Below, in pieces: positions 25,266 through 34,515 of a stretch of DNA of 64,000 bases. A program made the translations under genes and the position numbers. Source of the DNA: Mageeibacillus indolicus UPII9-5 (GTDB taxonomy: Bacteria > Bacillota > Clostridia > Saccharofermentanales > Fastidiosipilaceae); NCBI RefSeq assembly GCF_000025225.2, contig NC_013895.2, forward strand, positions 1,426,001 through 1,490,000, given 5' to 3'. The number at the start of each line of letters is the position of its first letter. The stretch's first letter is position 1. Below the pieces are notes generated by a model. That model saw only the letters and a list, made by a program, of their open reading frames with translations. It was not told the origin of the DNA and made no database searches.

Positions 25266-26420
25266 ATGTTGAAATTTCCTTGCGCTTTGAGTGAATCGGA
25301 TTTGGCTGCCATGCAAGGCACCGTAGTCGATTTCACCGCCGCCGGGCAACCGGCTGTCCCTGAACAACTGGCTGATGCCGGGCAAATGATCGGTGTGGCT
25401 TTGCTAAAGAACCATTCTTTGTCCGCCAAAGCCTATGATGCTTTTGCCGATGTGCTATTCCAACCGGAGTCAAAACGTCCGCAAACTCTGTTTTTACAAG
25501 ATTTGGCCCGGCCACAAACCAGTTTATGTCCAGATTGGACCCAGGTAAAAAACGATCTGCTGATTTTGCGCTTGCCGGCCAGCAACGATGAATCACGGTA
25601 TTTTTCATTTAATGTTCCTACAAATACAAAACGGCAAATTGTTATCGTCGAAGCCGACTCATGTTCGCCCGCAGCCGTGGCAACACTGTCACCCGACACA
25701 AGAACCGCAGCCGCAGCCGCGACCGGCAAAGCCGCCACTTTCATTGATATTTCAGTTGAACGTGACGCTGAACTGAATATCGTATATGTTCACGCAGCCC
25801 ATACCGCAACACCGCATACCGCCGGCATTTGCCTCTACAACGCACGCGTAGCCACCAACGCTGCCTTCACTTGGACAGCCGTCGATTTTACCGGCAGCTT
25901 GCAGGAATTCGGCCGCACCGAGCTGGCCGAGCCCTATGCCAAGGCGAATATAAATGCAGCTGCGTTTATTCTGAGCGGCCATGAACAGTCATATTTAACC
26001 AAAATCATCTGTGCCAGACCACACACCACCGCTCATATATTTAATCGCGGTGTAGTAGAAGGCAAAGCAACCGGACGCATGGCAGCCGTTTGCGATATCG
26101 CCAAAGGAGCCTCCGGAACAATTGCCCGACAAGAAAACCGCTTTATCACTTTAAGTCCGGAGGCCAAAGCCTTTGCCGACCCGAGTTTGCTTATTGATGA
26201 ATACGACGTTGCCGCGTCACATTTGGCAACCGTCGGTCAGCTGGACGAAGAAAGCACCTATTATCTTTGCAGTCGCGGTCTTTCTCGCAGCCAAGCCATA
26301 CGTTTGGTTACTGTCGGTTTCCTGATTCCGGTTTTGGACCTTATTCCCCAAACCGCTTTACGTGACACTCTGAAATCTGACTTAGATTCCACCGTAAATG
26401 AAAAGCGAGGTGATAATTAA
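25266..26420 (+). CDS. sufD: Fe-S cluster assembly protein SufD
   Basis: A 384-aa SufB/SufD-family beta-helix protein, partner of SufB and SufC in cluster assembly. The C-terminal part has the family pattern HIFNRGVVEGKATGRM, then YYLCSRGLSRSQAIRLVTVGF, which mirrors SufB. The N-terminal half is poorly conserved, as is normal for SufD. The ATG at 25266 sits after GGGGGTGAT; an ATG at 25251 overlapping the sufC stop lies within that ribosome site. The stop overlaps the sufS start by one base. Confidence 0.9.
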   Translation: MLKFPCALSESDLAAMQGTVVDFTAAGQPAVPEQLADAGQMIGVALLKNHSLSAKAYDAFADVLFQPESKRPQTLFLQDLARPQTSLCPDWTQVKNDLLILRLPASNDESRYFSFNVPTNTKRQIVIVEADSCSPAAVATLSPDTRTAAAAATGKAATFIDISVERDAELNIVYVHAAHTATPHTAGICLYNARVATNAAFTWTAVDFTGSLQEFGRTELAEPYAKANINAAAFILSGHEQSYLTKIICARPHTTAHIFNRGVVEGKATGRMAAVCDIAKGASGTIARQENRFITLSPEAKAFADPSLLIDEYDVAASHLATVGQLDEESTYYLCSRGLSRSQAIRLVTVGFLIPVLDLIPQTALRDTLKSDLDSTVNEKRGDN

Positions 26421-27706
26421 TGTCTTTTGATGTTGCACTCACCGGCAGTGCCTGTCCACTGCGCGTAGATTGCTCCGCCGCCGGTAGCCGTACCCTGCGC
26501 GAGGCTTTCCCGATGCTCCGGACCTCAGTAAAAGGCAAACCCCTCATCTATCTCAACAGCGCGGCCACCGCTTTAAAACCACAATGCGTTATCGATGCGA
26601 TGACTGAATACTATCAAACCTATGGAGTAAATATCGCTCGAGGCGTGGACGAAATAAGTTACCGAGCAACCAAGACTTTTGAAGAAACACGGCATAAAAC
26701 GGCTAATTTTTTGCACGCCGCACGCAGTGAAGAAATCATTTTTACCCGCGGCACAACCGCCTCGTTGAATTTGGTCTGTCGTTCTTTTGCCGAAACTGTC
26801 GTTTCAGCTGGCGATGAAATCATCGTCTCGTCTGGCGAACACCATGCCAATTACATTCCCTGGCAACAATTGGCTCGCAAAGTCGGGGCCAAATTTACCG
26901 TCTTGCCGCTCGATGCAAACGGCTGTGTCACGCCGGATACTTTGGCGGCCGCCATCAGCGATCGCACCAAAATCGTAGCCGTATTCCATATCAGCAATGT
27001 TATGGGAGCCTGCAACGATCTAACGGCTTTAGCGGCCATTGCCCATGCGCATGGAGCTTACTTCATTGCCGATGGTGCTCAAGGGATTGTACACGAACAA
27101 ATAGATGTACAACGCACCGGTGTTGATTTTTATGCCTTCAGTGGGCATAAGCTTTTCGGGCCGACTGGAATAGGAGTTCTTTACGGCAAATATGATTTGC
27201 TTGAGCAGATGGAGCCAATTGAATACGGCGGTGAAATGATAGATGTCGTTGACGTCTATACGACAACTTTTGCTGCGCCGCCGCACCGTTTTGAAGCCGG
27301 CACCATGCCGATTGCCGAGGTCATCGGGCTGGGCAAGGCCATCGACTTCGTTCAGGCGACCGGCTATCCTTTGATGCAAGCCAGGGTAGCCGCTTTGACC
27401 GATTATCTGTTCAAAGGACTGCAGGCGAAGCCATCGATCAGTCTGTACAATCCGCATAATTTAGCTGGCGGTATTGCCAGTTTCAATGTTTCCGGCATCC
27501 ATCCACACGACGTCGCCGGGATTTACGACCGCGCCGGTATTTCCGTCCGCGCCGGGCAACACTGCTCGCAGCCGATGATGCGCGCTTTACACCAACAAGC
27601 CACATTGCGCGTGAGCCTCGGTTTTTACAACACATTTGAAGAAATAGATCGTTTTTTAGAAATAACTACGGAAGCCGGTGATTTTCTCGATGTTCTCTTC
27701 GGATGA
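26420..27706 (+). CDS. sufS: Cysteine desulfurase SufS
   Basis: PLP-dependent class V aminotransferase-fold enzyme (428 aa) that takes sulfur from cysteine as an enzyme persulfide, leaving alanine. PLP lysine 244 is in SGHKLFGPTG, and the catalytic cysteine 382 is in RAGQHCSQP, the group II (SufS) signature, with PLP contacts in FIADGAQG. A short N-terminal extension with two cysteines precedes the canonical start region. AGGTGATAATT lies directly before the ATG. It overlaps sufU by 17 bp. Confidence 0.93.
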   Translation: MSFDVALTGSACPLRVDCSAAGSRTLREAFPMLRTSVKGKPLIYLNSAATALKPQCVIDAMTEYYQTYGVNIARGVDEISYRATKTFEETRHKTANFLHAARSEEIIFTRGTTASLNLVCRSFAETVVSAGDEIIVSSGEHHANYIPWQQLARKVGAKFTVLPLDANGCVTPDTLAAAISDRTKIVAVFHISNVMGACNDLTALAAIAHAHGAYFIADGAQGIVHEQIDVQRTGVDFYAFSGHKLFGPTGIGVLYGKYDLLEQMEPIEYGGEMIDVVDVYTTTFAAPPHRFEAGTMPIAEVIGLGKAIDFVQATGYPLMQARVAALTDYLFKGLQAKPSISLYNPHNLAGGIASFNVSGIHPHDVAGIYDRAGISVRAGQHCSQPMMRALHQQATLRVSLGFYNTFEEIDRFLEITTEAGDFLDVLFG

Positions 27707-28196
27707 AACTTTATTGCGTCAAATAATCATGGATCACTATCGTAATCCGCGTAACAAAGGACTTATTAATGATAAAAAATATCACACCGTGCATTTGAAA
27801 AATCCAAGTTGCGGTGATGATTTAACCGTGCAGCTGGCCGTTTCGGACGGCAAAATCACGGATGTGCGGCAAAGTGGTGCTGGGTGTTCGATTTGCTGTT
27901 CTAGTGCCTCAATGATGAGCGAACTTATCAAAGGGCATACGTTAAGTGAAGCGCAGTCTTTGATTAAGAATTTTCGCAACATGGTGGAATCAGAACCGTA
28001 TAATGAAGCGGATCTTGGGGATGCTATCAGCCTGCAAGGGGTTTCGCACCTACCGCAGCGGGTAAAATGTGCCACTTTAAGTTGGCTGGCTTGTCAGCAA
28101 GGAATTGATGAAATTGAGGCCGGCCTACCCTCGGCCGCCGAGCCGCGCACGGTATCCTGCACGCTGACTGAAGATTCGCTGAAAAATATGCACTGA
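27690..28196 (+). CDS. sufU: SufU, zinc-dependent sulfurtransferase/scaffold
   Basis: A 168-aa IscU-fold protein of the Gram-positive SufU type. It accepts the persulfide from SufS. The three conserved cysteines are present: Cys41 in NPSCGDD, Cys66 in GAGCSIC and Cys127 in RVKCATLSW, with the insertion between them that marks SufU rather than IscU. The GDD aspartate that completes the zinc site is also there. The ATG at 27690 lies inside the end of sufS; translational coupling is likely. Confidence 0.9.
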   Translation: MFSSDETLLRQIIMDHYRNPRNKGLINDKKYHTVHLKNPSCGDDLTVQLAVSDGKITDVRQSGAGCSICCSSASMMSELIKGHTLSEAQSLIKNFRNMVESEPYNEADLGDAISLQGVSHLPQRVKCATLSWLACQQGIDEIEAGLPSAAEPRTVSCTLTEDSLKNMH

Positions 28197-28197
28197 C

Positions 28198-28265
28198 GAA
28201 CATTTACTGAGAAATATTTACCGAGGAATATTTACTGAGGAACATTTACTGAGGAACATTTGCTT
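28198..28265 (+). repeat. 14-bp tandem repeat carrying ribosome-binding-like sites before sufB
   Basis: About 4.8 copies of GAACATTTACTGAG fill the whole 68-bp gap between sufU and sufB. Junctions read TGAGGAA, so several copies present a Shine-Dalgarno-like GAGGAA; the last one is at workable distance from the sufB ATG. Confidence 0.75.
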
Positions 28266-29717
28266 ATGGAAAATAAAAATATACCTAATCAAAACAGCAA
28301 TCTCGCCGCGGAGGACAAGATTCAGGCCGAATCAATCGTACGCAGCGATTTTGAACATAAAATTTATGACGGCGACATATCCGTGCTAAAATTCAGCAAG
28401 GGTTTGGACGAGGCTAAAGTGCGAGAAATTTCCCGTCTAAAAAAGGAGCCGGCCTGGATGACCGATATTCGGGTAAAAGCTTACCACACCTTTTTAAAAA
28501 CCCCCTATCCTACCTTCGGGCCGGATCTCAGTGGTTTAGATTTGGATGACATCACCTATTATAATCGCGCCACCCCGAAAGCCGAAAGCACTTGGGATCA
28601 GGTGCCGGAAAAGATCAAAGAAACTTTCGACAAGCTCGGCATTCCGGAAGCGGAAAAACAATATTTGGCCGGAGTCACCACCCAATATGAGTCTGAGGTC
28701 GTTTATCACAAGGCCCAGCAAAAACTGCAAGAACTGGGAGTCGTTTTCCTTGACACTGATACCGGGCTAAAGAAGTATCCAGAATTATTCGAACGTTTTT
28801 TCGGTAAACTGGTGCCGGCTGCTGACAATAAATTTGCTGCCCTCAATACAGCTGTTTGGTCAGGCGGTTCTTTCATCTATGTACCGAAAGGTGTGAAATG
28901 TCCTCAACCGGTGCAATCTTATTTTCGCATCAATTCCGAACGTTTAGGGCAGTTTGAACGCACATTGATCATTGTCGATGATGATGCCGATCTGCATTAC
29001 ATCGAAGGCTGCACCGCCCCAACCTACACCACCAGCTCCTTGCACGCAGCCATTGTCGAAATTTTTGTTGGCAAAAACGCCAAATGTCGTTATTCAACTG
29101 TGCAAAATTGGTCTAACAATGTTTATAATCTGGTTACCAAACGCTCTTCCTGTGAGGCTGGCGGCCACATGGAATGGGTCGATGGCAATATTGGAGCCGG
29201 CGTAACTATGCTTTACCCATCCTGCTATTTGCGGGGTGAAGGGGCGCACGGTAGCATGATTTCTGTTTCCATGGCTGACCGGGGTCAAATCCAGGACATC
29301 GGGGCACGGATGATTCATACCGCACCTAATACCAGCTCACAAATTATTTCCAAGTCACTCTCGCGAAACGGGGGCAATGCCATCTATCGCGGTACGGTAG
29401 AACACACGCCGGCAGCGCACGGGGCCAAGTCCTACATTGAATGTGACACACTTATTTTGGACAAAGAATCTGAATCCGACACCATTCCTACCTACCGTAT
29501 TCGGGAAGGCGTTTCGGAAATTGAGCATGAGGGAACCGTTTCCAAAGTTAATGAAGAACAGATCTTTTACTTGATGAGTCGAGGTCTGACAGAGGAAGCC
29601 GCTACCGAAATGATAATTTCCGGATTTATTGAACCTTTCACCCGAGAGTTGCCGATGGAATATGCGGTCGAATTAAATCAGTTGCTAAAACTTGACATGT
29701 CGAACAGCGTCGGTTGA
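28266..29717 (+). CDS. sufB: Fe-S cluster assembly protein SufB
   Basis: A 483-aa core subunit of the SufBC2D scaffold, on which clusters form. Family regions include [39 protein letters not shown], the [17 protein letters not shown] segment and the C-terminal [16 protein letters not shown]. The conserved cysteine and histidine-rich beta-helix core is intact. The start is the ATG at 28266; a TTG six bases upstream is in frame. Last gene of the operon, followed by a strong terminator. Confidence 0.93.
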   Translation: MENKNIPNQNSNLAAEDKIQAESIVRSDFEHKIYDGDISVLKFSKGLDEAKVREISRLKKEPAWMTDIRVKAYHTFLKTPYPTFGPDLSGLDLDDITYYNRATPKAESTWDQVPEKIKETFDKLGIPEAEKQYLAGVTTQYESEVVYHKAQQKLQELGVVFLDTDTGLKKYPELFERFFGKLVPAADNKFAALNTAVWSGGSFIYVPKGVKCPQPVQSYFRINSERLGQFERTLIIVDDDADLHYIEGCTAPTYTTSSLHAAIVEIFVGKNAKCRYSTVQNWSNNVYNLVTKRSSCEAGGHMEWVDGNIGAGVTMLYPSCYLRGEGAHGSMISVSMADRGQIQDIGARMIHTAPNTSSQIISKSLSRNGGNAIYRGTVEHTPAAHGAKSYIECDTLILDKESESDTIPTYRIREGVSEIEHEGTVSKVNEEQIFYLMSRGLTEEAATEMIISGFIEPFTRELPMEYAVELNQLLKLDMSNSVG

Positions 29718-29745
29718 GGCTTTTCACCGCGACTTGAAAGGAAAC

Positions 29746-29793
29746 AAACCTGTTAACGATGGAGTTATCTATCATTAACAGGTTTAATTTTTA
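29746..29793 (+). terminator. Terminator of the suf operon
   Basis: AAACCTGTTAA (29746-29756) pairs perfectly with TTAACAGGTTT (29775-29785), followed by AATTTTTATT. It lies 28 bp after the sufB stop. Confidence 0.85.
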
Positions 29794-29822
29794 TTAAGTA
29801 GATAGTCTGCATTTAATTCTAC

Positions 29823-29987
29823 TCAATCAATACTTCTGCCACATTCCATTATTTTCTTCTTACAAACTACTGCAAATCCTGTGAGCAAAATTCCTAAAGC
29901 AAAAAATAACCAGCCGAAAGAGATGGATTCGCCAGTCTTAGGCAATGCGTGAACCTGTTTCTTGGGTTTTGGAATATATTTAATGCC
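29823..29987 (-). pseudogene. Orphan LPXTG cell-wall sorting signal (gene remnant)
   Basis: Directly after the TGA stop of the lipase-like gene, the same frame continues for 54 codons to a second TGA. It encodes a Pro/Lys-rich stretch (YIPKPKKQ), LPKTGE, a hydrophobic segment of about 20 residues (FGWLFFALGILLTGFAVV) and a charged CKKK tail: a textbook sortase substrate C-terminus. It has no start codon or ribosome site of its own. The upstream lipase-like protein has no export signal, so this is best read as the surviving 3' end of a lost surface-protein gene. An ancestral fusion broken by one nonsense mutation is a less likely alternative. Confidence 0.65.
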
Positions 29988-31187
29988 TCACAGCTTGGCC
30001 CAAAAATTACCAATATGCTTTTGCCAATGCTCTTTGAGGCGATTAATCCGTTCCTCCAAACGAGCCGGGGTAGAAAAATAAAGTGGCAAATTTTTCACAC
30101 CCAGCACCGCCAAAGCCTTTACCGTATTTAACAGAAATTTTTTCGTCAGTTCATCCAAATGAACGGTGGCCTGCAGAACCGCCGGAATATTTGTTTTCCA
30201 GTCTGCTTTAAATTCTTCTACTGAGTCGGCTTCAGTGTTGTTGATCAACAACGCATATAGGCAATCAATGAAGCGTTCACGGTCGGCGACGGATATCGTT
30301 TGCAGCCAGCCGGTAAGTGTATCATCAACAAACTTGGCCTCTTTCGAAATGTCTTCCAGCCAGATAAAATCTCCATCGCTAACCTGCCAGGTAAAGGGAT
30401 CGTGCTGCATAATTCCGAAACCATCGCTTTTTACTACTCTATATTGCTCACCCGAGTTAAGTAACATACCAATGATCGAAGTTTGGGGGAGAATCTTTTC
30501 AATCTTGTTTTCGATGGCAACAAAGCCCGGCGACTGGCAAAACTCCGGCAAGAATCCAGGGCCATCATGACTGTAGACACGCTTTATCCGTTGTTGCACA
30601 GCAGGGGCGACTGTAGCCGCCGCGTAAACAGCTAGATTGCCACCTTTCGAATGCCCGCCTACCAGAAGCTCGCCATTCGTTTCAGCCGCTACCCCGGCAA
30701 GAAATTCCCTCGCCCGTTCTTGAGCCGGGATTGGTGACATATAAGTCATGTTAAAATCTTCTTTCCACCCGACAAAACTTGCGTCGGTACCACGAAAACC
30801 AACATATAGCAAATTAGGACTCAAGCGGAAAGCAAAAGCGGCAAATTGTTTTTCAGCGGCCGGATTAAGTTCTTCTATATAATCAGAAACGATAATTTTA
30901 CTGAAGCGGCGTGATTTGGCCAAAGCCCGCAAGAAATCTGCCGCATAGGATTGTTGGGCCAGACTACAGAACGGGTTGCCAGTGTATTTTTCCTTGGCAA
31001 ACAGGCCGAGCGTGGCCTTGCCAGAAGCTATGACAGCACTCAGCCCTACCTTTTCACCATTGAGCTTAATTTGTTCCGGCAGTTGCCAATAAGACAGCCA
31101 TGCCAAAATCAGGCTGTCCACCGCATTGAGCGGTTGTTCCGCCAACGTTTTGTTTGCTTTTTTTATATAGTCTAATATATTTCCCAT
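29988..31187 (-). CDS. DUF2974/Mbeg1-like protein, alpha/beta-hydrolase (lipase class 3) fold
   Basis: A 399-aa soluble protein of the Mbeg1-like family. The N-terminal NAVDSLILAWLSYW motif is typical, and the nucleophile elbow GHSKGGNLAVYAA supplies the serine; FRGTDASFVGWKEDF matches the lipase-3 region before it. Natural substrates of the family are not established. No signal peptide, so cytosolic. The start codon overlaps the end of the oligoendopeptidase gene by 16 bp. The frame is followed in phase by the orphan sorting signal at 29823-29987. Confidence 0.75.
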   Translation of the reverse strand: MGNILDYIKKANKTLAEQPLNAVDSLILAWLSYWQLPEQIKLNGEKVGLSAVIASGKATLGLFAKEKYTGNPFCSLAQQSYAADFLRALAKSRRFSKIIVSDYIEELNPAAEKQFAAFAFRLSPNLLYVGFRGTDASFVGWKEDFNMTYMSPIPAQERAREFLAGVAAETNGELLVGGHSKGGNLAVYAAATVAPAVQQRIKRVYSHDGPGFLPEFCQSPGFVAIENKIEKILPQTSIIGMLLNSGEQYRVVKSDGFGIMQHDPFTWQVSDGDFIWLEDISKEAKFVDDTLTGWLQTISVADRERFIDCLYALLINNTEADSVEEFKADWKTNIPAVLQATVHLDELTKKFLLNTVKALAVLGVKNLPLYFSTPARLEERINRLKEHWQKHIGNFWAKL

Positions 31188-32926
31188 ACTAATTTCTCAA
31201 ACTGCTCGACGAACGTTCCGAATGTATCCAAACCGCTCAGCCAAAATTCCTGATTCGTCAAATCAATTCCCACCGAACGAGCCGTATCTTCCGCCGAAGC
31301 GACTGTGGTCATGGTCAAGAATTGGTCGTATTTAGGCATGAATGGAGCTCCCTCCGCCTGATAACGGCTGTACAAACCGATGGCCAGCAAAGCTCCGAAG
31401 GCATAAGGAAAGTTGTAATAGCCCATATATGAAGAATAATAATGTCCCTTGCACGCCCACATATACGGATGGAGGGTTTCCGGAATAATTGCTTCGCCAT
31501 AAGCTTCCAACTGCGCCTTATGCATTGTTTCGCAACACTCTTCCACCGTAAGCCGCCCTCGATCACAGGTATCAAAAACCGCTTCTTCGAATAGGAACCG
31601 CGAATAAATATCGACAACGGTTTGGCAAGTGTTGCATAAAACACCTTCCAAGATTGCCAGTTTTTCTTCCCGATCATCAGTGTCGGCCAAGGACATCAAC
31701 GTCAAATGTGTCTCATTAAAAGTTGAGGCCGTTTCCGCTACCGGCATCGAATAGTCCCAATTAAGCGGCAGATGATTTTGAATACGATAGCCGTGATAAG
31801 CATGGCCGAGTTCATGCGCCAAAGTGTCGACCGCATCAAAGCTGCCATTGAAGTTGGTCAAAATTCGACTTTGCTTTATTTGCGGGAGATTAGAGCAAAA
31901 AGCACCGCCCACTTTTCCCGGCCGCGGCCAGAAATCGATCCAAGCTTCATCAAAAGCCCGGCGCATCAATTCGGCGATGGGAGGATGAAGTTTATTAAAA
32001 GCCTTGACCAGCAGGTCTTTTGCTTCATCCAAAGTGTAAGTGTGGTTTGTCCGACCCAGCGGCGCGAACAAATCCCACCATGGTAAGGCCCCCGAATGGC
32101 CGAGGTATTTCGCCTTGGCTTTGAGATAGCGCCGAAATAAAGGCAGACGTTCGCGGATCGCCCCCAGCAAAGCATCAAGGGTTTCCCGGCTCATAAACGA
32201 ATCGAACACCGCTTCATCCAATGGGCTGGCAAAACCGCGCCGCCGACTCATAAATTTGGCCTGTTTTTTTATGGAATTCAGGGCGAAAGAAACCGGAACA
32301 GCGATTTCTTTATATGAGGCCAGCTCCGCCCGGTATGCAGCCTCGCGCACAGACGCTTCGCTGTCATAAGCATAGTTGCGAATGTCAGCCAAAGTGCATT
32401 TTTTCCCTTGAAAATCCATCTGTAAATTAGCCGTAAGCTGATCGAATAAGGCACTCCACGCATTGCCGCCGGCCATGTTCAAACCGGCCGCCAGTTCTTC
32501 TTCTTCACTGCTGAGCAAATATTTGCTCTCGGCCCGTTTGCGTTCCAAATAATACTTTAAATCCGCCAAATCAGGATCGGTAATCAAGTCCTCCCAAGGC
32601 GTGAAAGCCGCAATGCTCCGGCAAAAGGCGACTTCAGCCGGCTTTAATTCATTGCAAGCCGTCTGAATCTGTTCAAGCAAATTTTCTGCCTCGATATCTG
32701 AGGTATCGGCCGACGTGCGCAAGTACAGATATCCTTCCAGCGAATTAGCAAGTACGGATAAACGGGAAAAAACTTGCAAACGCGCCTTAATCGCAGCTAC
32801 GGTTGTAGCAGGATCAGAAAGATTTCGGTTGGCGGCAATCAGCTCACGCAGTTCCTGCCAATCCGCCTTAAATTTAGCTGAATCCAAGCCGGTATACAGC
32901 GCGTCCAGTGACCATTTTTCATTCAT
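31172..32926 (-). CDS. pepF: M3-family oligoendopeptidase F
   Basis: A 584-aa cytosolic zinc metallopeptidase that cleaves short peptides. The HELGH zinc motif is at about 371-375 within AHELGHAYHGY, and the third ligand glutamate lies in the downstream ETASTFNETHL segment; the conserved WACKGHYYSSYMGYYNFPYAFG region near the C-terminus is typical of the PepF subgroup. GGAGA precedes the ATG. First gene of a two-gene unit with the lipase-like protein. Confidence 0.9.
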   Translation of the reverse strand: MNEKWSLDALYTGLDSAKFKADWQELRELIAANRNLSDPATTVAAIKARLQVFSRLSVLANSLEGYLYLRTSADTSDIEAENLLEQIQTACNELKPAEVAFCRSIAAFTPWEDLITDPDLADLKYYLERKRAESKYLLSSEEEELAAGLNMAGGNAWSALFDQLTANLQMDFQGKKCTLADIRNYAYDSEASVREAAYRAELASYKEIAVPVSFALNSIKKQAKFMSRRRGFASPLDEAVFDSFMSRETLDALLGAIRERLPLFRRYLKAKAKYLGHSGALPWWDLFAPLGRTNHTYTLDEAKDLLVKAFNKLHPPIAELMRRAFDEAWIDFWPRPGKVGGAFCSNLPQIKQSRILTNFNGSFDAVDTLAHELGHAYHGYRIQNHLPLNWDYSMPVAETASTFNETHLTLMSLADTDDREEKLAILEGVLCNTCQTVVDIYSRFLFEEAVFDTCDRGRLTVEECCETMHKAQLEAYGEAIIPETLHPYMWACKGHYYSSYMGYYNFPYAFGALLAIGLYSRYQAEGAPFMPKYDQFLTMTTVASAEDTARSVGIDLTNQEFWLSGLDTFGTFVEQFEKLVWEIY

Positions 32927-33001
32927 TATTTTGTCTCCTTATTTTTCGTCATACGTACTTCTGTCAAGCATTACCGCCGATATACGCACTTCTTTTTAAT
33001 A

Positions 33002-33029
33002 TTTTTAACGACATATTCGTGTCTGTCAA
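33002..33029 (-). promoter_or_regulatory. Predicted promoter of pepF
   Basis: On the minus strand a perfect TTGACA (33024-33029) is 16 bp from TAAAAA (33002-33007). A second CTTGACAGA copy occurs nearer the gene at about 32960-32968 without a good -10. Confidence 0.35.
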
Positions 33030-33040
33030 GACTTGCAATG

Positions 33041-34405
33041 TTACAGCAACACCATCGCGATTAGATGAGCCGCCACGCCGGCAGTAAGTCCGCCTATCGT
33101 ATGGCTGAAAATCGCCTTGCCGGTAAGTTCTTTGCAATTTAGAGCATCACACATGGCAATGTGCGTCGAAATGTATCCGCTCCAGCACATGCAAATGGCC
33201 GAAAACACCGCTATGTCGTTGGCGGTAATAGCCCCACGTTGAACCAACTTGGCCACGACCCCGATTGCGGCTCCAGTTGAGCCCAGGGCGGTTATCGGAA
33301 CGGCAATTGCCTCCGGTGCGGTAAATCCGAATAATGGTTTTATAATAAAAGATATTTTTTCGCCGAGCCACGGCAAAACGGGGATGCCTTGATTCGCCTC
33401 TCCGGTGTAAATTCCGTTCGGCCCCGCTCCGTTGGTCAGCATGGTTACCAAGGTGCAAATAATCACTACACCCGGGACAATGCAAAGCCCCATTTCCACT
33501 CCTACTTTGCCACCTTCCAGCATCGCTTGGATGAATCTTGAGCCGACACCCCCCGGCCGTACCTGCCGCATGTTATCAGGTATTTTCTCGCCGCCGTGTA
33601 ATTCACATTTGGCTTCCGTGCCGTATATTTTACGAGTAAAAACAAGCATAATCCGGACTGAAACAACACTGCCAACAATCGCTCCCACCAAGCCGATCAT
33701 CGAGGCCGGCAGAGCTTTTTTCACATCCATGCCCATCATTGTTGTCACTGTAATCAAGCCCATACCGAAAGCCGTGCCGAGATTGGTCAATGCCGGTAAT
33801 TGGTATTTTTTGAAATATGTCAGGAAGTTGTCATCTGCGGCTAACGTTAATATTGCAGGGTTATCGGATAAAAAGCAGTTCAACATCCCGAGAGAGGCCG
33901 CCCCCGGCAAATCATATATGGGGCTCATAATCTTTGATACGATTCGGTTAACCATCGCAATAATTCCGAATTCGGAGAACAGTCCAGACAGTGCTCCGGC
34001 TAGGACGGCAATCGCCATTATATAAAAGCAGACGTTCATCAATAGATCAAAGGCCGTGTTCATCATAGTTTTCAGCATGTTGACCCCGCCCATTTTTGCC
34101 GCTATCGCCCCGAAAACCGCGATGAAGCAGGCTAAAAAGATAAAATTTTCTGGCGTAATATCTTTTTTCAGCAGCCGTTCCGTCTTGACTGGCGGCGGTG
34201 TAATAGTCACATTTTCAGCTGTTGCGGCCCTAACTGCAGCTCCATCGCTCGCCAGGCTTTTGTCTTGTTTGGCCGGTGCAGTCGTGTCGTCTATCTTGCC
34301 TTGCACAGCTTGCCCGGCCAATTCAGCCGCCTCGGCTGAAACAGCTTGCCCGGCCAATTCAGCTGCCTCGACCTTTAGTTTCCGTTCATTATCCACTTTC
34401 ATCAT
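33041..34405 (-). CDS. YjiH-type membrane protein with nucleoside-recognition (GATE) domains
   Basis: A polytopic membrane protein (about 455 aa) resembling the YjiH family: paired GATE/nucleoside-recognition regions (AIAVLAGALSGLFSEFG and FLSDNPAILTLAADD) and about nine to ten membrane segments. A hydrophilic N-terminus of about 80 residues contains a duplicated AAELAGQAV repeat. The substrate is not known. The start is uncertain: GGGGG abuts ATG ATG at 34405/34402, and a GTG at 34396 has better spacing. The longer frame to 34507 crosses the upstream terminator and is rejected. Last gene of the OTC/carbamate-kinase strand series. Confidence 0.65.
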   Translation of the reverse strand: MMKVDNERKLKVEAAELAGQAVSAEAAELAGQAVQGKIDDTTAPAKQDKSLASDGAAVRAATAENVTITPPPVKTERLLKKDITPENFIFLACFIAVFGAIAAKMGGVNMLKTMMNTAFDLLMNVCFYIMAIAVLAGALSGLFSEFGIIAMVNRIVSKIMSPIYDLPGAASLGMLNCFLSDNPAILTLAADDNFLTYFKKYQLPALTNLGTAFGMGLITVTTMMGMDVKKALPASMIGLVGAIVGSVVSVRIMLVFTRKIYGTEAKCELHGGEKIPDNMRQVRPGGVGSRFIQAMLEGGKVGVEMGLCIVPGVVIICTLVTMLTNGAGPNGIYTGEANQGIPVLPWLGEKISFIIKPLFGFTAPEAIAVPITALGSTGAAIGVVAKLVQRGAITANDIAVFSAICMCWSGYISTHIAMCDALNCKELTGKAIFSHTIGGLTAGVAAHLIAMVLL

Positions 34406-34458
34406 CCCCCGCAATTTCGTACATATAGTTTCATGCATATAGTTTATAACTTTTTGGC

Positions 34459-34494
34459 AAAAAAAGGGGGACAAGGCAAAAAATACCTCGTCCC
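34459..34494 (-). terminator. Terminator of the AGCS symporter gene
   Basis: On the minus strand GGGACGAGG pairs with CCTTGTCCC (one mismatch) and is followed by CCTTTTTTT. It separates the symporter from the YjiH-like gene. Confidence 0.75.
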
Positions 34495-34515
34495 TCCGGT
34501 CAGTCAAATCTATAC

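Noticed and set aside
29823-31187. TGA read as a sense codon, joining the lipase-fold protein to the LPKTG anchor
   Set aside because: Many genes here end in TGA, no selenocysteine element is evident, and the protein lacks an export signal that would let a sortase act on it.
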